Shown here in pieces: positions 7,447-15,480 of a stretch of DNA of 64,000 nt. The notes below the pieces were generated by a model. That model was not told the DNA's origin and did not search any database. It worked only from the letters and a program-made list of their open reading frames with translations. The position numbers and the translations under genes are program-made. Within the stretch, counting starts at the first letter, position 1. Each line of letters opens with the position of its first letter. Source of the DNA: Desulfovibrio sp. (GTDB lineage Bacteria > Desulfobacterota > Desulfovibrionia > Desulfovibrionales > Desulfovibrionaceae); NCBI GenBank assembly GCA_017528345.1, contig JAFXOX010000046.1, forward strand, positions 1 to 64,000. The letters are read 5' to 3'.

Positions 7447-8181
7447 CTAATCTAATTTTGCAGTAAATTGAATTGAAATAATCCCTTCACTATCAAAATC
7501 TAAATAAACGAATTTGGTACCTTTTTGCATTACATCAAATATAGCATCAAATCCATTCTTGTCTAAGGCTATTTGAATTTCAACTTCTTTATTATCCATT
7601 GTATGAGATGCATATCGCATCACTAAATTTAGATGCACATCACTTATAAATTGTCTGTCTATATAATATATTTTCATTTTACCATTTTTCAGTCCGCTTC
7701 TTAAAATTTGATCAACTAAGGGTGCCTTACTGCTTAAATCATTATTTGGCTCATTACTTACTATAAATTGTTCATTATATGGTCCTGCTTCCATGTATGC
7801 CAATTTATATTTTGTGCATAAGAAATTATGAAATTTTAATAATGATTTATAATTTGTGATTAATATAATAGAAATCAGTTTTTGATTTAAAAATGATAAT
7901 AATAGATTTGTTTCATTATCAAATACTTTACACTTTGTAGTTAATGATTCGGTGTTAGTTTCCTTATGATATGTAAAAACTTCTGGACTAAAACTTCTTA
8001 TATCGTCGGCAAAATGGAATTCTGCTAATAATGATAATTCATTTTCTTTTGTAAAATCGAATGGCATCTGAGTATAATACTCTTTAAGCGCTTTTTCATA
8101 TTTATTTTCAACATATTTTTTTGCTCCGTATTCAACAGTAGCATTAACAGCAGATTTGAATAATGATCCAAGAAAGCCCAT
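7447..8181 (-). CDS. Unknown 244-aa protein
   Basis: ATG at 8181 with GAGGGG about 7 nt upstream. The N-terminus (GFLGSLFKSAVNATVEYGAKKYVENKYEKALKEYY in parts) is an amphipathic helix that could bind a membrane or a partner. The remainder is a mixed alpha/beta AT-rich sequence ending IISIQFTAKLD. No signal peptide, no catalytic motif. It forms a unit with the downstream zinc-ribbon microprotein. I do not recognise the family. Confidence 0.7.
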   Translation of the reverse strand: MGFLGSLFKSAVNATVEYGAKKYVENKYEKALKEYYTQMPFDFTKENELSLLAEFHFADDIRSFSPEVFTYHKETNTESLTTKCKVFDNETNLLLSFLNQKLISIILITNYKSLLKFHNFLCTKYKLAYMEAGPYNEQFIVSNEPNNDLSSKAPLVDQILRSGLKNGKMKIYYIDRQFISDVHLNLVMRYASHTMDNKEVEIQIALDKNGFDAIFDVMQKGTKFVYLDFDSEGIISIQFTAKLD

Positions 8182-8237
8182 ATTTTACCCCTCTTGCCAT
8201 ATGTCCTAGTTCCCATTTTATGGGTACTATTTGTAAT

Positions 8238-8435
8238 CTACAGAACAAGTTTAGTCAGAAAGAAGATCTTCAATACATTTTCGTCAGAACCATTTCTGTC
8301 AACACCTTCCAGATATCCTCTGACATAATCAGGACTCGCCAATTCATACTGGCCTGTGTATCTTGACTCTTTTTGTCCTTTTTGGGGGAAGAACAAAATT
8401 CCGCCCCACAGCACCCCCACAGCTGGTTGTGACAC
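8238..8435 (-). pseudogene. Remnant sharing its C-terminus with the 72-aa protein at 9051-9269
   Basis: The last 35 codons read ASPDYVRGYLEGVDRNGSDENVLKIFFLTKLVL. This parallels TPDHARGYLSCFSQSAPDDKVLLVYFVLRMIL of the gene at 9051-9269. The preceding 30 codons share nothing with it, and I see no ribosome site at the first Met, so this is probably a decayed or truncated copy. The two lie on the same strand either side of the XRE regulator. Confidence 0.45.
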
Positions 8436-8538
8436 TAAAACATACCTTTATGCCCTATTTTAAGCCAGGTCAACACCTATAGCTGGTTTTTTGGCTTCGC
8501 AAGTTGGCTATCCTTGGTTCAAGACCCAAGGAGGGCCT

Positions 8539-8856
8539 ATGAATTTTCCGAAAGAGTTGGGAGAACGGGTCAAAGAGCTACGTAAGCAGGCAGGCTTGAC
8601 TCAAGAACAAGCGGCAGAAGGAGCAGGTATCTCTGGTAAGTACCTCGGTGAAGTGGAGCGTGGAGAAGTGAACGTAAGTGTCGCCATTCTCTCGAAACTT
8701 GCAGAAGTATTCGGTATCGACATTAGCGATTTCTTCAGATCTCAGCATTTAAGGCCCATTTCGGAGATCAAAAAGGAGATGAAAAGCTTCATCGACAACG
8801 ACAAAGATGAGGATGTCCGCTTGCTGTACAGGATTTTCACCGCAGTCTTCAGGTGA
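8539..8856 (+). CDS. XRE-family helix-turn-helix regulator
   Basis: Start chosen at ATG 8539 (MNFPKELGERV) because AAGGAGGG lies just upstream. The longer frame from 8491 lacks a ribosome site. Residues 6-60 form a Cro/C1-type HTH (LGERVKELRKQAGLTQEQAAEGAGISGKYLGEVERGEVNVSVAILSKLAEVFGIDISDFF in parts), with recognition helix around SGKYLGEVERG. A short C-terminal helical tail follows, 105 residues in all. It is GC-richer than its neighbours. It lies alone on the plus strand between two related small minus-strand genes and could control them, but I see no operator. Confidence 0.85.
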   Translation: MNFPKELGERVKELRKQAGLTQEQAAEGAGISGKYLGEVERGEVNVSVAILSKLAEVFGIDISDFFRSQHLRPISEIKKEMKSFIDNDKDEDVRLLYRIFTAVFR

Positions 8857-9016
8857 CACAGGCGCGCACCACCCCTATTTTTCCTTGTCTGGTTCAGCAC
8901 CACTAACTGCTGTCAGCTTTGACAATCCCACCATTCCAAATCCTTCTCCTTTTCACCGACCAACTGCACTTACAGGCCTATCCTGAAGTGTATGGCCTCG
9001 AGATTTCAGCAAAAAA

Positions 9017-9040
9017 AGAGACCCTGGTTGGAGGGTCTCT
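9017..9040 (-). terminator. Terminator of the 72-aa gene
   Basis: AGAGACCC pairs with GGGTCTCT. On the minus strand it runs straight into TTTTTTT. It lies 10 nt after the stop of the gene at 9051. Confidence 0.85.
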
Positions 9041-9050
9041 GTTTCAACTG

Positions 9051-9269
9051 CTATGGTTGTGTAAGGATCATTCTCAGAACAAAATACACCAGCAACACCT
9101 TGTCATCTGGTGCTGATTGAGAGAAGCAGGAAAGGTAACCACGGGCATGGTCTGGTGTGGTCTCATCGTACTCCTCGGACAGCCTCTCATCTGCTGTTTT
9201 CCCCAAAGCAACAGACAAATCCAGCAACAGTTTCTTCTGTTCCCCTGATAACCTGATGATTTCACACAT
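9051..9269 (-). CDS. Unknown 72-aa protein
   Basis: Two Met codons (9275 and 9269) follow AGGAG. The second has normal spacing and gives MCEIIRLSGEQKKLLLDLSV. The protein is soluble and probably all-helical, ending VLLVYFVLRMILTQP. Its C-terminal half is shared with the remnant at 8238-8435, so it belongs to a small local family. A strong terminator follows at once. Function unknown. Confidence 0.6.
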   Translation of the reverse strand: MCEIIRLSGEQKKLLLDLSVALGKTADERLSEEYDETTPDHARGYLSCFSQSAPDDKVLLVYFVLRMILTQP

Positions 9270-9580
9270 CTTCATCTCCTATTACTTAGGTTGTGCGATG
9301 AAGATCTATATTTGTATGTAATCCACGAAAATTAACAATAAAAATGATACATCAAAAAAATGATTACCTCCGAGAGATCAGCTGACAAACCTATCTGTTG
9401 AAGCAGTTTCAAGGAAAGCAAGTGTTGGCGCACGCAGAAGGAGTCTTCCCTACTCTTGAAGGAATTTTTTGACACTCATCCGCTTAGATGGCGGTTTAGA
9501 ATTTCTCTAACAACCTAAAGTTCCTAAAAAAAGAGATTTTAGCATATTTTTTGCTTTCCTATCCGATTAAGGAGTAGGGC
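9270..9580. other. Flagellin upstream region
   Basis: About 310 bases without a gene. AAGGAG lies 7 nt before the flagellin ATG. I looked for a sigma-28 promoter (TAAA, 15-16 nt, GCCGATAA): a CCGATTAA at 9563-9570 resembles the -10 element, but no good -35 is placed before it, so I do not call one. Confidence 0.4.
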
Positions 9581-11152
9581 ATGTCTCTTGCGGTGAATCA
9601 CAACCTGATGGCCTCCAACGTGGCCAACAATCTGAATACCCACTACAGTAAGCTTGCGACTTCAACGCAGCGACTGAGTACGGGTCTTCGGATCAATTCT
9701 GCTGCTGATGATGCAGCTGGGTTGGCCATTCGGGAGTTACAGAGAGCTGATATCGCCGCTCTTCACCAAGGCGTAAGAAATGCCAACGATGCGATTTCCA
9801 TGTTACAAACCGCAGATGGGGCATTGGCCGTCATCGACGAAAAGTTGATCCGCATGAAGGAACTGGCCGAGCAGGCCGCTACTGGCACTTACGATTCAAC
9901 TCAGAGAATGATGATCAACAATGAATTTTTACAGATGGCATCTGAGATCGACAGAATTGCTAGAGCTACTGATTTTAATGGTATTAAAATATTAGATGGT
10001 GTATCTAATGATAATTACTCAATAAATTCTCATTTTAACAAGGAGTACAATGAAGATGTTGAAGTTAGTAAAGAAATATCATATGAATATCCTAATAATG
10101 AATTTGCCTGGCACTGGCATACTATTAAAACAATAAAAACTATAACGAACATCACCGACGATATAAATAGAACTCAGACATCAACCGAACATGGTGGCAT
10201 AAAACAGATAAATATACACGATGATATACATAGAGTCGAAACGGTTACTAAAGTAATTGAATCACAACGTTTTACGGAGACTACTGGGTATATTGAATGT
10301 AAATTTTCACGACCCGATGAGCCTGATGATATATTAAAATTTAGAGTTTGGGGTAGAGTGCCAAATGATGATGTAATAATAAATTATAATAATTATGATC
10401 AATTTAAAGTAATTGAGGACACAGATTCATATATGCATTACGAACTTACTATGAGTGAAGATAATCTATTGAAAATTGAAAAAGCTTCAAATACTTATGA
10501 TTTAGGAAAGGGTTATATTTTAGATGAATATATATATTACTATGATCTAAATAATGATGGGCAATCAGATATTCGACAATATGTTCATCTTTATGGTAGT
10601 CCATCAGACTTTCCTATTAAATATATTAAAGAAAATGGTTCTTATCGTAAAAGAGCACCATCAGTTGATATAGAATCTACTACAACAAATATTCTAGATT
10701 TTAGCAATGATAATTTTTATACTATTCCAAATGATAATAAAAATAATAGTAGTATAAAGATACACTTTGGTTCTGGAAACGATGCGGCAGAGGATTATTA
10801 CTATATAAACAAATCAGATGCAACGCTAAATGGTCTTGGTCTTAATGAAGTATCTATTGAAACGCAAGATAAAGCTCAAATAGCATTAAATACAATTGGT
10901 AATGCTATTGTTAAGAAAGATAATATAAGAGCTTATTATGGCGCAATGCAAAATCGTCTAGAAAACACTATCACCAACATAACCACTCAGGCAGAGAACC
11001 TACAGGCATCGGAATCAAGAATCTCAGATGTAGACGTAGCCACAGAGATGACCAACTTCGTACGGTCACAGATTCTCACTCAGGCGGCAGTGGCAATGCT
11101 CTCTCAGGCAAACTCAATGCCGCAGATGGCTATGCAAATAATTGGTGGATAA
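9581..11152 (+). CDS. fliC: Flagellin with an exceptionally AT-rich central domain
   Basis: 523 residues. Residues 1-140 are a typical flagellin D0/D1 N-terminus (SLAVNHNLMASNVANNLN, LSTGLRINSAADDAAGLAI, TDFNGIKILDG). Residues about 445-523 are the matching C-terminal D1/D0 (RLENTITNITTQAENLQASESRISDVDVATEMTNF in parts, ending AMQIIGG). The centre, about 145-440, is a unique surface domain rich in Asn, Asp, Tyr, Ile and Lys with no match I recognise. DNA for the ends has ordinary composition, whereas from about 9955 to 10930 it becomes strongly AT-rich, like the island genes. This suggests exchange or separate origin of the exposed D2/D3 region, which could change antigenicity or glycosylation. 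Whether it is the main filament protein cannot be told. Confidence 0.93.
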   Translation: MSLAVNHNLMASNVANNLNTHYSKLATSTQRLSTGLRINSAADDAAGLAIRELQRADIAALHQGVRNANDAISMLQTADGALAVIDEKLIRMKELAEQAATGTYDSTQRMMINNEFLQMASEIDRIARATDFNGIKILDGVSNDNYSINSHFNKEYNEDVEVSKEISYEYPNNEFAWHWHTIKTIKTITNITDDINRTQTSTEHGGIKQINIHDDIHRVETVTKVIESQRFTETTGYIECKFSRPDEPDDILKFRVWGRVPNDDVIINYNNYDQFKVIEDTDSYMHYELTMSEDNLLKIEKASNTYDLGKGYILDEYIYYYDLNNDGQSDIRQYVHLYGSPSDFPIKYIKENGSYRKRAPSVDIESTTTNILDFSNDNFYTIPNDNKNNSSIKIHFGSGNDAAEDYYYINKSDATLNGLGLNEVSIETQDKAQIALNTIGNAIVKKDNIRAYYGAMQNRLENTITNITTQAENLQASESRISDVDVATEMTNFVRSQILTQAAVAMLSQANSMPQMAMQIIGG

Positions 11153-11181
11153 AATATATTTATAAATAAGGAGCCTGTATT

Positions 11182-11438
11182 ATGATTAATCATATTGATT
11201 CTGTAAATGGTTATGGTAATGTTTTTAATAATAGTTCAAATGTAACTGTTGATCCAAAAGTACTGAACTCCTGCTAATAAGAGATGCAGTATCAATTAAT
11301 TCTATTGGCATGATGGGTAAAGAACTTGAGAGTGCTTTTAATAATGTAATGGGAGATTTGACCGTTAATCACTCAGATTTTGGCAATTTACATGGTGGAC
11401 TAGATCTTGATCGTGTTAAGGCTCTTCTTTCGCTTTAG
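11182..11438 (+). pseudogene. Small flagellin-linked gene with a one-base deletion
   Basis: ATG at 11182 with AAGGAG upstream, 30 nt after the flagellin stop. The first frame reads MINHIDSVNGYGNVFNNSSN and stops after 31 codons. Adding one A to the AAAA run near 11252-11255 joins it to a second frame reading STELLLIRDAVSINSIGMMG, ending DLDRVKALLSL at TAG 11436-11438, for a product of 85 residues. The 257-nt length equals 86 codons minus one base. The break in a homopolymer could be phase variation, decay or a sequencing slip. I do not recognise the family, but position suggests a flagellin-linked role. Confidence 0.6.
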
Positions 11439-11470
11439 ATCCTTTATAACATACAACTTATGCACCCCCA

Positions 11471-11504
11471 AAAAACCTCCCGTTGCTCGGACAGGAGGTT
11501 TTTT
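11471..11504 (+). terminator. Terminator after the flagellin unit
   Basis: AAAAACCTCC pairs with GGAGGTTTTT and is followed by further T residues. It ends the plus-strand flagellin transcript. Confidence 0.9.
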
Positions 11505-11794
11505 CGTATGCAACTGAGACTCATGGCGATATAGCATATCTATAGTGTCTTACCTGTCTACCTGCCTGAAATCCGCTTCAATAGCGAGTTTTTAGGCAAA
11601 ACAGTAACCAGACACTTACCTTTGGTGTCTTATTCTTCCCATGGCCTTAATGGCGCTCAAAACAGTGCAGTTGTCGAAATCCCGTGATTTTTGTTGCTAT
11701 TTGGTAAAAAAAAACCTGCTCAACCACCTATTTGTGGTGCGTAACCACCTTGAGTCAATGTGTCACCATCTAATTTCACTTGAACTGAACAGAA
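11505..11794. other. Junction between AT-rich island and backbone
   Basis: About 290 bases with no supported gene. Short TGTCTTAC repeats occur near 11550 and 11625. An open frame crossing into the tRNA region has no ribosome site and is not believed. Confidence 0.4.
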
Positions 11795-11828
11795 AGAGGC
11801 CGATCAGGATTGCTCCTAACCGGCCTCT
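11795..11828 (-). terminator. Terminator of tRNA-Pro
   Basis: On the minus strand AGAGGCCG pairs with CGGCCTCT, an inner AGGA/TCCT pair extends the structure, and TTTCTGTT follows. It lies 15 nt beyond the CCA end of the tRNA. Confidence 0.75.
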
Positions 11829-11843
11829 ATTATTGACTTTTTC

Positions 11844-11920
11844 TGGTCGGGATGAAAGGATTTGAACCTTCGACCCCTTGAACCCCATTCAAGTGCGCTC
11901 CCAGACTGCGCTACATCCCG
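11844..11920 (-). tRNA. tRNA-Pro (anticodon GGG)
   Basis: The minus strand reads a full cloverleaf. The acceptor stem CGGGATG pairs with CATCCCG, the D-stem is GCGC/GCGC, and the anticodon stem CTTGA/TCAAG has loop ATGGGGT, so the anticodon is GGG. The T-arm carries GGTTCAAATCC and the gene-encoded CCA lies at 11846-11844. The C1-G72 first pair is a proline tRNA trait. Length 77 nt. Its 3' end points at the AT-rich island, the usual arrangement at tRNA integration sites, though no direct repeat of the 3' end or integrase was found inside the window. Confidence 0.95.
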
Positions 11921-12112
11921 ACACGCAAACTACATACGCATTCTTGTGCCATCAGTCAAGATTTTTTTCCAAAGCCAGGCAAGTTGCCTCACATCAGGTC
12001 ATTGCAGCGTCTTGACGCCTCTCTGTAAGAGGCGCATTGATGGGCGAGAGGTGCACTATCTTGACAGCCCTTCTTGGTTGACTCACGTCAATTTTCGTAC
12101 AAAAAAGTACCT

Positions 12113-12880
12113 ATGAGCAAAAAATATTCTTTCGCCCAAGAAGTCTGCATTCGCAGTTCAGGCAAGGTGATGCACGCAACTGGCATGCTTTGGCCACACT
12201 GCCGCATTGGCATCGCTCTTTCTGGTGGTGTTGACAGTTTTGTCCTCACAAAAGTCATGCAGATTCGCCAGAAGATTGTACCATTCCCTTTTGAGATTAT
12301 GGTGATCCATCTCAATCCGGGCTTTGACCCTGGCAATCACGGGCATCTCCTGCCCTGGCTTCTCAGAGAAGGCGTGGCCTCACATCTGGAATATACAAAC
12401 TTTGGCCTTGAAGCCCATTCTGAAAAAAATCGCAAACAATCTGCCTGTTTTCGCTGTGCCTGGCTGCGTCGAAAACGCCTCTTTGAGCTCTGCAATCAGT
12501 ATCACCTGACGCATCTGGCCTTTGGGCACAATGCTGAAGATCTTGTTTCGACCTTCTTCCTCAATCTCTGTCGCAATGGCCGGGTGGAAGGGATGAGCAT
12601 GAATGAGCCATTTTTTCATAATTCGCTTCGCATCATTCGCCCCCTCCTGCTCACAGAAAAAAAATACATTCGAAGTGCCGCCAAGCAGTGGAACCTTCCT
12701 GTCTTTGCTAATCCCTGCCCCTCGGCCGGACATACGCAACGCAGTAGTGTACAAGAACATCTTGACAGTTTATATTCTCTCCATCACGATGCCCGCCGCT
12801 GCATGACAAATGCCCTGACACGCTGGCAGCTGCAAAATGACTCTGAGCTTCCCTTGTCTGAGCAGCGCAAGCAAGGCTGA
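12113..12880 (+). CDS. ttcA: TtcA-like PP-loop tRNA thiolation enzyme
   Basis: TtcA family enzymes adenylate C32 of tRNA and exchange the oxygen for sulfur using an Fe-S cluster. Start at ATG 12113 gives 255 residues. The PP-loop SGGVDS lies at about 40. CFRC, two of the cluster cysteines, is near 108-111. GHNAEDLVSTFFLNL, typical of the family, is near 138. A single Cys in NPCPSAGHT near 200 matches the third cluster ligand. The Shine-Dalgarno is poor (AAAAAAGTACCT). The gene is slightly shorter than E. coli TtcA. It is followed by telA on the same strand. Confidence 0.85.
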   Translation: MSKKYSFAQEVCIRSSGKVMHATGMLWPHCRIGIALSGGVDSFVLTKVMQIRQKIVPFPFEIMVIHLNPGFDPGNHGHLLPWLLREGVASHLEYTNFGLEAHSEKNRKQSACFRCAWLRRKRLFELCNQYHLTHLAFGHNAEDLVSTFFLNLCRNGRVEGMSMNEPFFHNSLRIIRPLLLTEKKYIRSAAKQWNLPVFANPCPSAGHTQRSSVQEHLDSLYSLHHDARRCMTNALTRWQLQNDSELPLSEQRKQG

Positions 12881-12929
12881 ATGCGGCGCCCTGAAACCTT
12901 CCCCTACATGTTCCGAGGAGAAACTGACA

Positions 12930-14078
12930 ATGGCTGAGAATGAATTATTGCCTCTTGAAAATCTGCCTGTGGAGGAATCCAAGGTCAAAGCGGCAAGCGC
13001 CGAAATCAATTTTGAAAACCCGACACTGACAATCAGCTACGGCGCCAAAACTATGGATGAAATTTCCAAGTTCACGGATTCCCTGCTCGGCAGCGTGCGG
13101 GTCAAGGATTCAGGACCGGTTGGCGAAGGCCTCTCTGATCTCATGCTGCGCATCAAAGATGTGAAAATTGATCAGATTGCCCAGCCGCAGAAAAGTTTTC
13201 TTGAGTCCATTCCCCTTGTGGGACGCCTTTTCAACACCATGGAGCGCACCATAGCACAGTTTGACACGGTGCTTGAGCAGGTTGAAGGCATCTCCAAGAA
13301 GCTGGAAGACGCCATGGGCGGTCTTCTCAAGGATATCAGCGTGCTTGAGCAGCTCTATGCGCACAACAAGACCTTCTATGAAGATCTCACCATCTATATC
13401 AAAGCCGGCGAAGAACGGCTTGAGCACGCACGTAACGTTGAACTTCCGGCCCTCGAAGAAAAAGCCAAACAGAGTGGAGACAACTTCGATGCCCAGAATG
13501 TGCGTGATTTTGCCGAGCGTCTGAACCGCTTTGAGCGCCGTTTGCACGACCTCAAGCTTTCAAGGACCATCACCCTGCAGACAGCTCCGCAGATCCGCAT
13601 GATTCAAAGCAACAATAAAAATCTCGCAGAAAAAATTCAGACCAGCATTCTGGCAACCATTCCCATCTGGAAAAACCAGATGGTTCTCGCCCTCTCCATT
13701 CACAGCCAGCGCCAGGCGGCCCACCTGCAGAAGGAAGTGGCCGACACCACCAATGCCATGCTTGCCAAAAATGCCGAATTGCTCCACGGCTCAAGCGTGG
13801 AGACGGCCCGTGAGGTCGAGCGTTCTATTGTCGACATTGAAACCCTGCGCGATGTCCATCAGAAACTCATTGGGACCATCGAGGAAACCATGAATATTGT
13901 GCGTGAAGGGCGCGATCACAGAAGAGCTGTGGAAAAAGAATTGCAGACCATGGAGGAAGATCTGCGCGTCAAGCTCACAGATCTTGCCCACCAGAATGTT
14001 CAAGACACCATTCAGGGTGCCCATGGCATAGGCGCTGCCCTCAAGGAAGGCGCTTCCAACGAGGAAAACAAATCCTAG
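12930..14078 (+). CDS. telA: TelA/KlaA toxic-anion resistance family protein
   Basis: 382 residues from ATG 12930 with GAGGAG 9 nt upstream. The upstream in-frame Met at 12837 overlaps the preceding gene and is not used. The sequence follows the TelA pattern: an acidic N-terminus, then long coiled-coil helices (GRLFNTMERTIAQFDTVLEQVEGISKKLE, LEQLYAHNKTFYEDL, GEERLEHARN in parts). NLAEKIQTSILATIPIWKNQMVLALS is the most conserved segment, and RQAAHLQKEVADTTNAML follows. It is cytoplasmic. TelA proteins are linked to tellurite and envelope-stress resistance, and their biochemistry is unclear. The next gene is an XpaC-like partner, as in the xpaC-yaaN pair of Bacillus. Confidence 0.9.
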   Translation: MAENELLPLENLPVEESKVKAASAEINFENPTLTISYGAKTMDEISKFTDSLLGSVRVKDSGPVGEGLSDLMLRIKDVKIDQIAQPQKSFLESIPLVGRLFNTMERTIAQFDTVLEQVEGISKKLEDAMGGLLKDISVLEQLYAHNKTFYEDLTIYIKAGEERLEHARNVELPALEEKAKQSGDNFDAQNVRDFAERLNRFERRLHDLKLSRTITLQTAPQIRMIQSNNKNLAEKIQTSILATIPIWKNQMVLALSIHSQRQAAHLQKEVADTTNAMLAKNAELLHGSSVETAREVERSIVDIETLRDVHQKLIGTIEETMNIVREGRDHRRAVEKELQTMEEDLRVKLTDLAHQNVQDTIQGAHGIGAALKEGASNEENKS

Positions 14079-14129
14079 TTGCCCTTTTCTTCTGTCCGAC
14101 GAACAATGGTCTGAAGCCGGAGTCGCACC

Positions 14130-15416
14130 ATGTCACAAACTGCCTCTGCCCCAACGCCAAAGGATCCTGGGAAACCATCCTTTTTCAAGCTGCTGGCGCA
14201 GCGTTTTGTTGTTCACTGCACAGGTATTGCCCTGGCCTACTTTTTCTCCACGCTCTCAGGCACCAATGATGCCGCCCTGCTCACCTATCTTGGTTTCATC
14301 TGCCTCTTTCCCAGAGGCAGCTGGAACAAGCATGCCTGGTTTATCCCTGCAGGCACAGGTCTTACTCAGGCCCTTGTCATGCTTGTGCTTGGGGCGCCAA
14401 TGTGGACGGCAATCTTCTGGGGTGGAGTCGCAAGCTGGCTTCAGAGGCTCTGGCAAAATCGCGGTCGCATTTCCTGGGACTGGGTTGTCGCACCATTTTT
14501 GGTGTTCAGCCTTGAGGCAGCTCTAAGCTTTACCACAAGCCCTCTTCTGCCCGCCATTGCCCTTATTTGCGTTCTTCTCTTGGGGATTGGAGCGCAATTA
14601 GCCTATGGCCGTATCTATGCCGAAAAGCTTCACGAAGACAGTCTTAAGGAAGATCTTGCGCGACTCCAGGGTCTTCTGCGCCAGAAGATACGCTCTGAAA
14701 AGCTTGCGGCACAGATCAAGCTGCTCAGCATGCATGCGGAATCCCTCGCCAAAGTGCTCCCCGGCAAAATCCGCGAGGGCATTGAAGCTATCGACCGTAT
14801 CCGCAAAGCAACTGATGCTGTCATAAGCCACCTTGAAAGCTCTAAACCCAGCCAAAGTGGCTGGTCCAAAGGGCTTCTCAAGTCTGACAACTGGGGCCGC
14901 AAAGGGCAAAGCAGTTCTGAGGACCTCGTCAATTTGCTTCAGGAGACCAATAGCTTTTTGCAAGAGACCATCAAAAAACTCAAACCCACGGTGCGCCGTG
15001 AAGGCGACAGCAGCTTCGAGGGCATCTGTCTTGCCTTTGAAGAGTCTGCGGCCGAGCTTAGCAGTAAATCCATGGGTCTTCCTGAGAAAGTGGCAGCTCA
15101 TGTGCAGTCCATTGCGCAGTCGACGTTGGAGATTATCAAAAACATGCGCGAGGACCCGGCTGACCGTACTCCTGGTGAGCGTTTTCTCAGCCGCTATCTG
15201 ACCTCCGTGCATAAGATCGTTGATGAATATCTCAGGCTCTCCACAGGCCCAGCGCAAAAGGATCTGGAACAGGCGCTGGAAAAGAGTCGGGATATCCTGG
15301 AGCGCATGGACAAGGCTTTTCAGGATGAACTGGCCAATCTTCTACAAAACGATGCCATTAATTTCACAGCTGAAGTTGATGCCATTGATGCCATGCTCAA
15401 GATGAAAGGCCATTAA
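14130..15416 (+). CDS. XpaC-like membrane protein with long coiled-coil domain
   Basis: 428 residues, 51 nt after telA. Four or five hydrophobic segments occupy residues about 22-165 (IALAYFFSTLSG, LLTYLGFICLFPRG, FIPAGTGLTQALVMLVLGA, VVAPFLVFSLEAALSF, IALICVLLLGIGAQLAYG). The rest is cytoplasmic coiled coil (ARLQGLLRQKIRSEKLAAQIKLL and on to the C-terminus). XpaC proteins have this membrane-then-coil layout and are co-encoded with TelA, which is the main basis for the call. It is about twice the length of Bacillus XpaC. The strong bidirectional terminator after it ends the operon. Confidence 0.55.
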   Translation: MSQTASAPTPKDPGKPSFFKLLAQRFVVHCTGIALAYFFSTLSGTNDAALLTYLGFICLFPRGSWNKHAWFIPAGTGLTQALVMLVLGAPMWTAIFWGGVASWLQRLWQNRGRISWDWVVAPFLVFSLEAALSFTTSPLLPAIALICVLLLGIGAQLAYGRIYAEKLHEDSLKEDLARLQGLLRQKIRSEKLAAQIKLLSMHAESLAKVLPGKIREGIEAIDRIRKATDAVISHLESSKPSQSGWSKGLLKSDNWGRKGQSSSEDLVNLLQETNSFLQETIKKLKPTVRREGDSSFEGICLAFEESAAELSSKSMGLPEKVAAHVQSIAQSTLEIIKNMREDPADRTPGERFLSRYLTSVHKIVDEYLRLSTGPAQKDLEQALEKSRDILERMDKAFQDELANLLQNDAINFTAEVDAIDAMLKMKGH

Positions 15417-15429
15417 GAGCCGCAATCAC

Positions 15430-15472
15430 GCAAAAAAAAAGAGATGGCCATAGGTCATCTCTTTTTTTTTGC
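15430..15472 (+). terminator. Bidirectional terminator between convergent genes
   Basis: A run of nine A, GAGATG, an 8-9 nt loop, CATCTC and nine T form a long stem. It serves the XpaC-like gene on the plus strand and the TlyA gene on the minus strand. Confidence 0.9.
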
Positions 15473-15480
15473 GCCTCTTT

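Noticed and set aside
9420..9570. Sigma-28 or sigma-54 promoter before flagellin
   Set aside because: CCGATTAA lacks a -35 at proper spacing, and TTGGCGCACG lacks the -12 TTGC.
14598..15257. 219-codon minus-strand frame
   Set aside because: Shadow of the XpaC-like gene. Its composition follows the coding strand opposite and no ribosome site is present.
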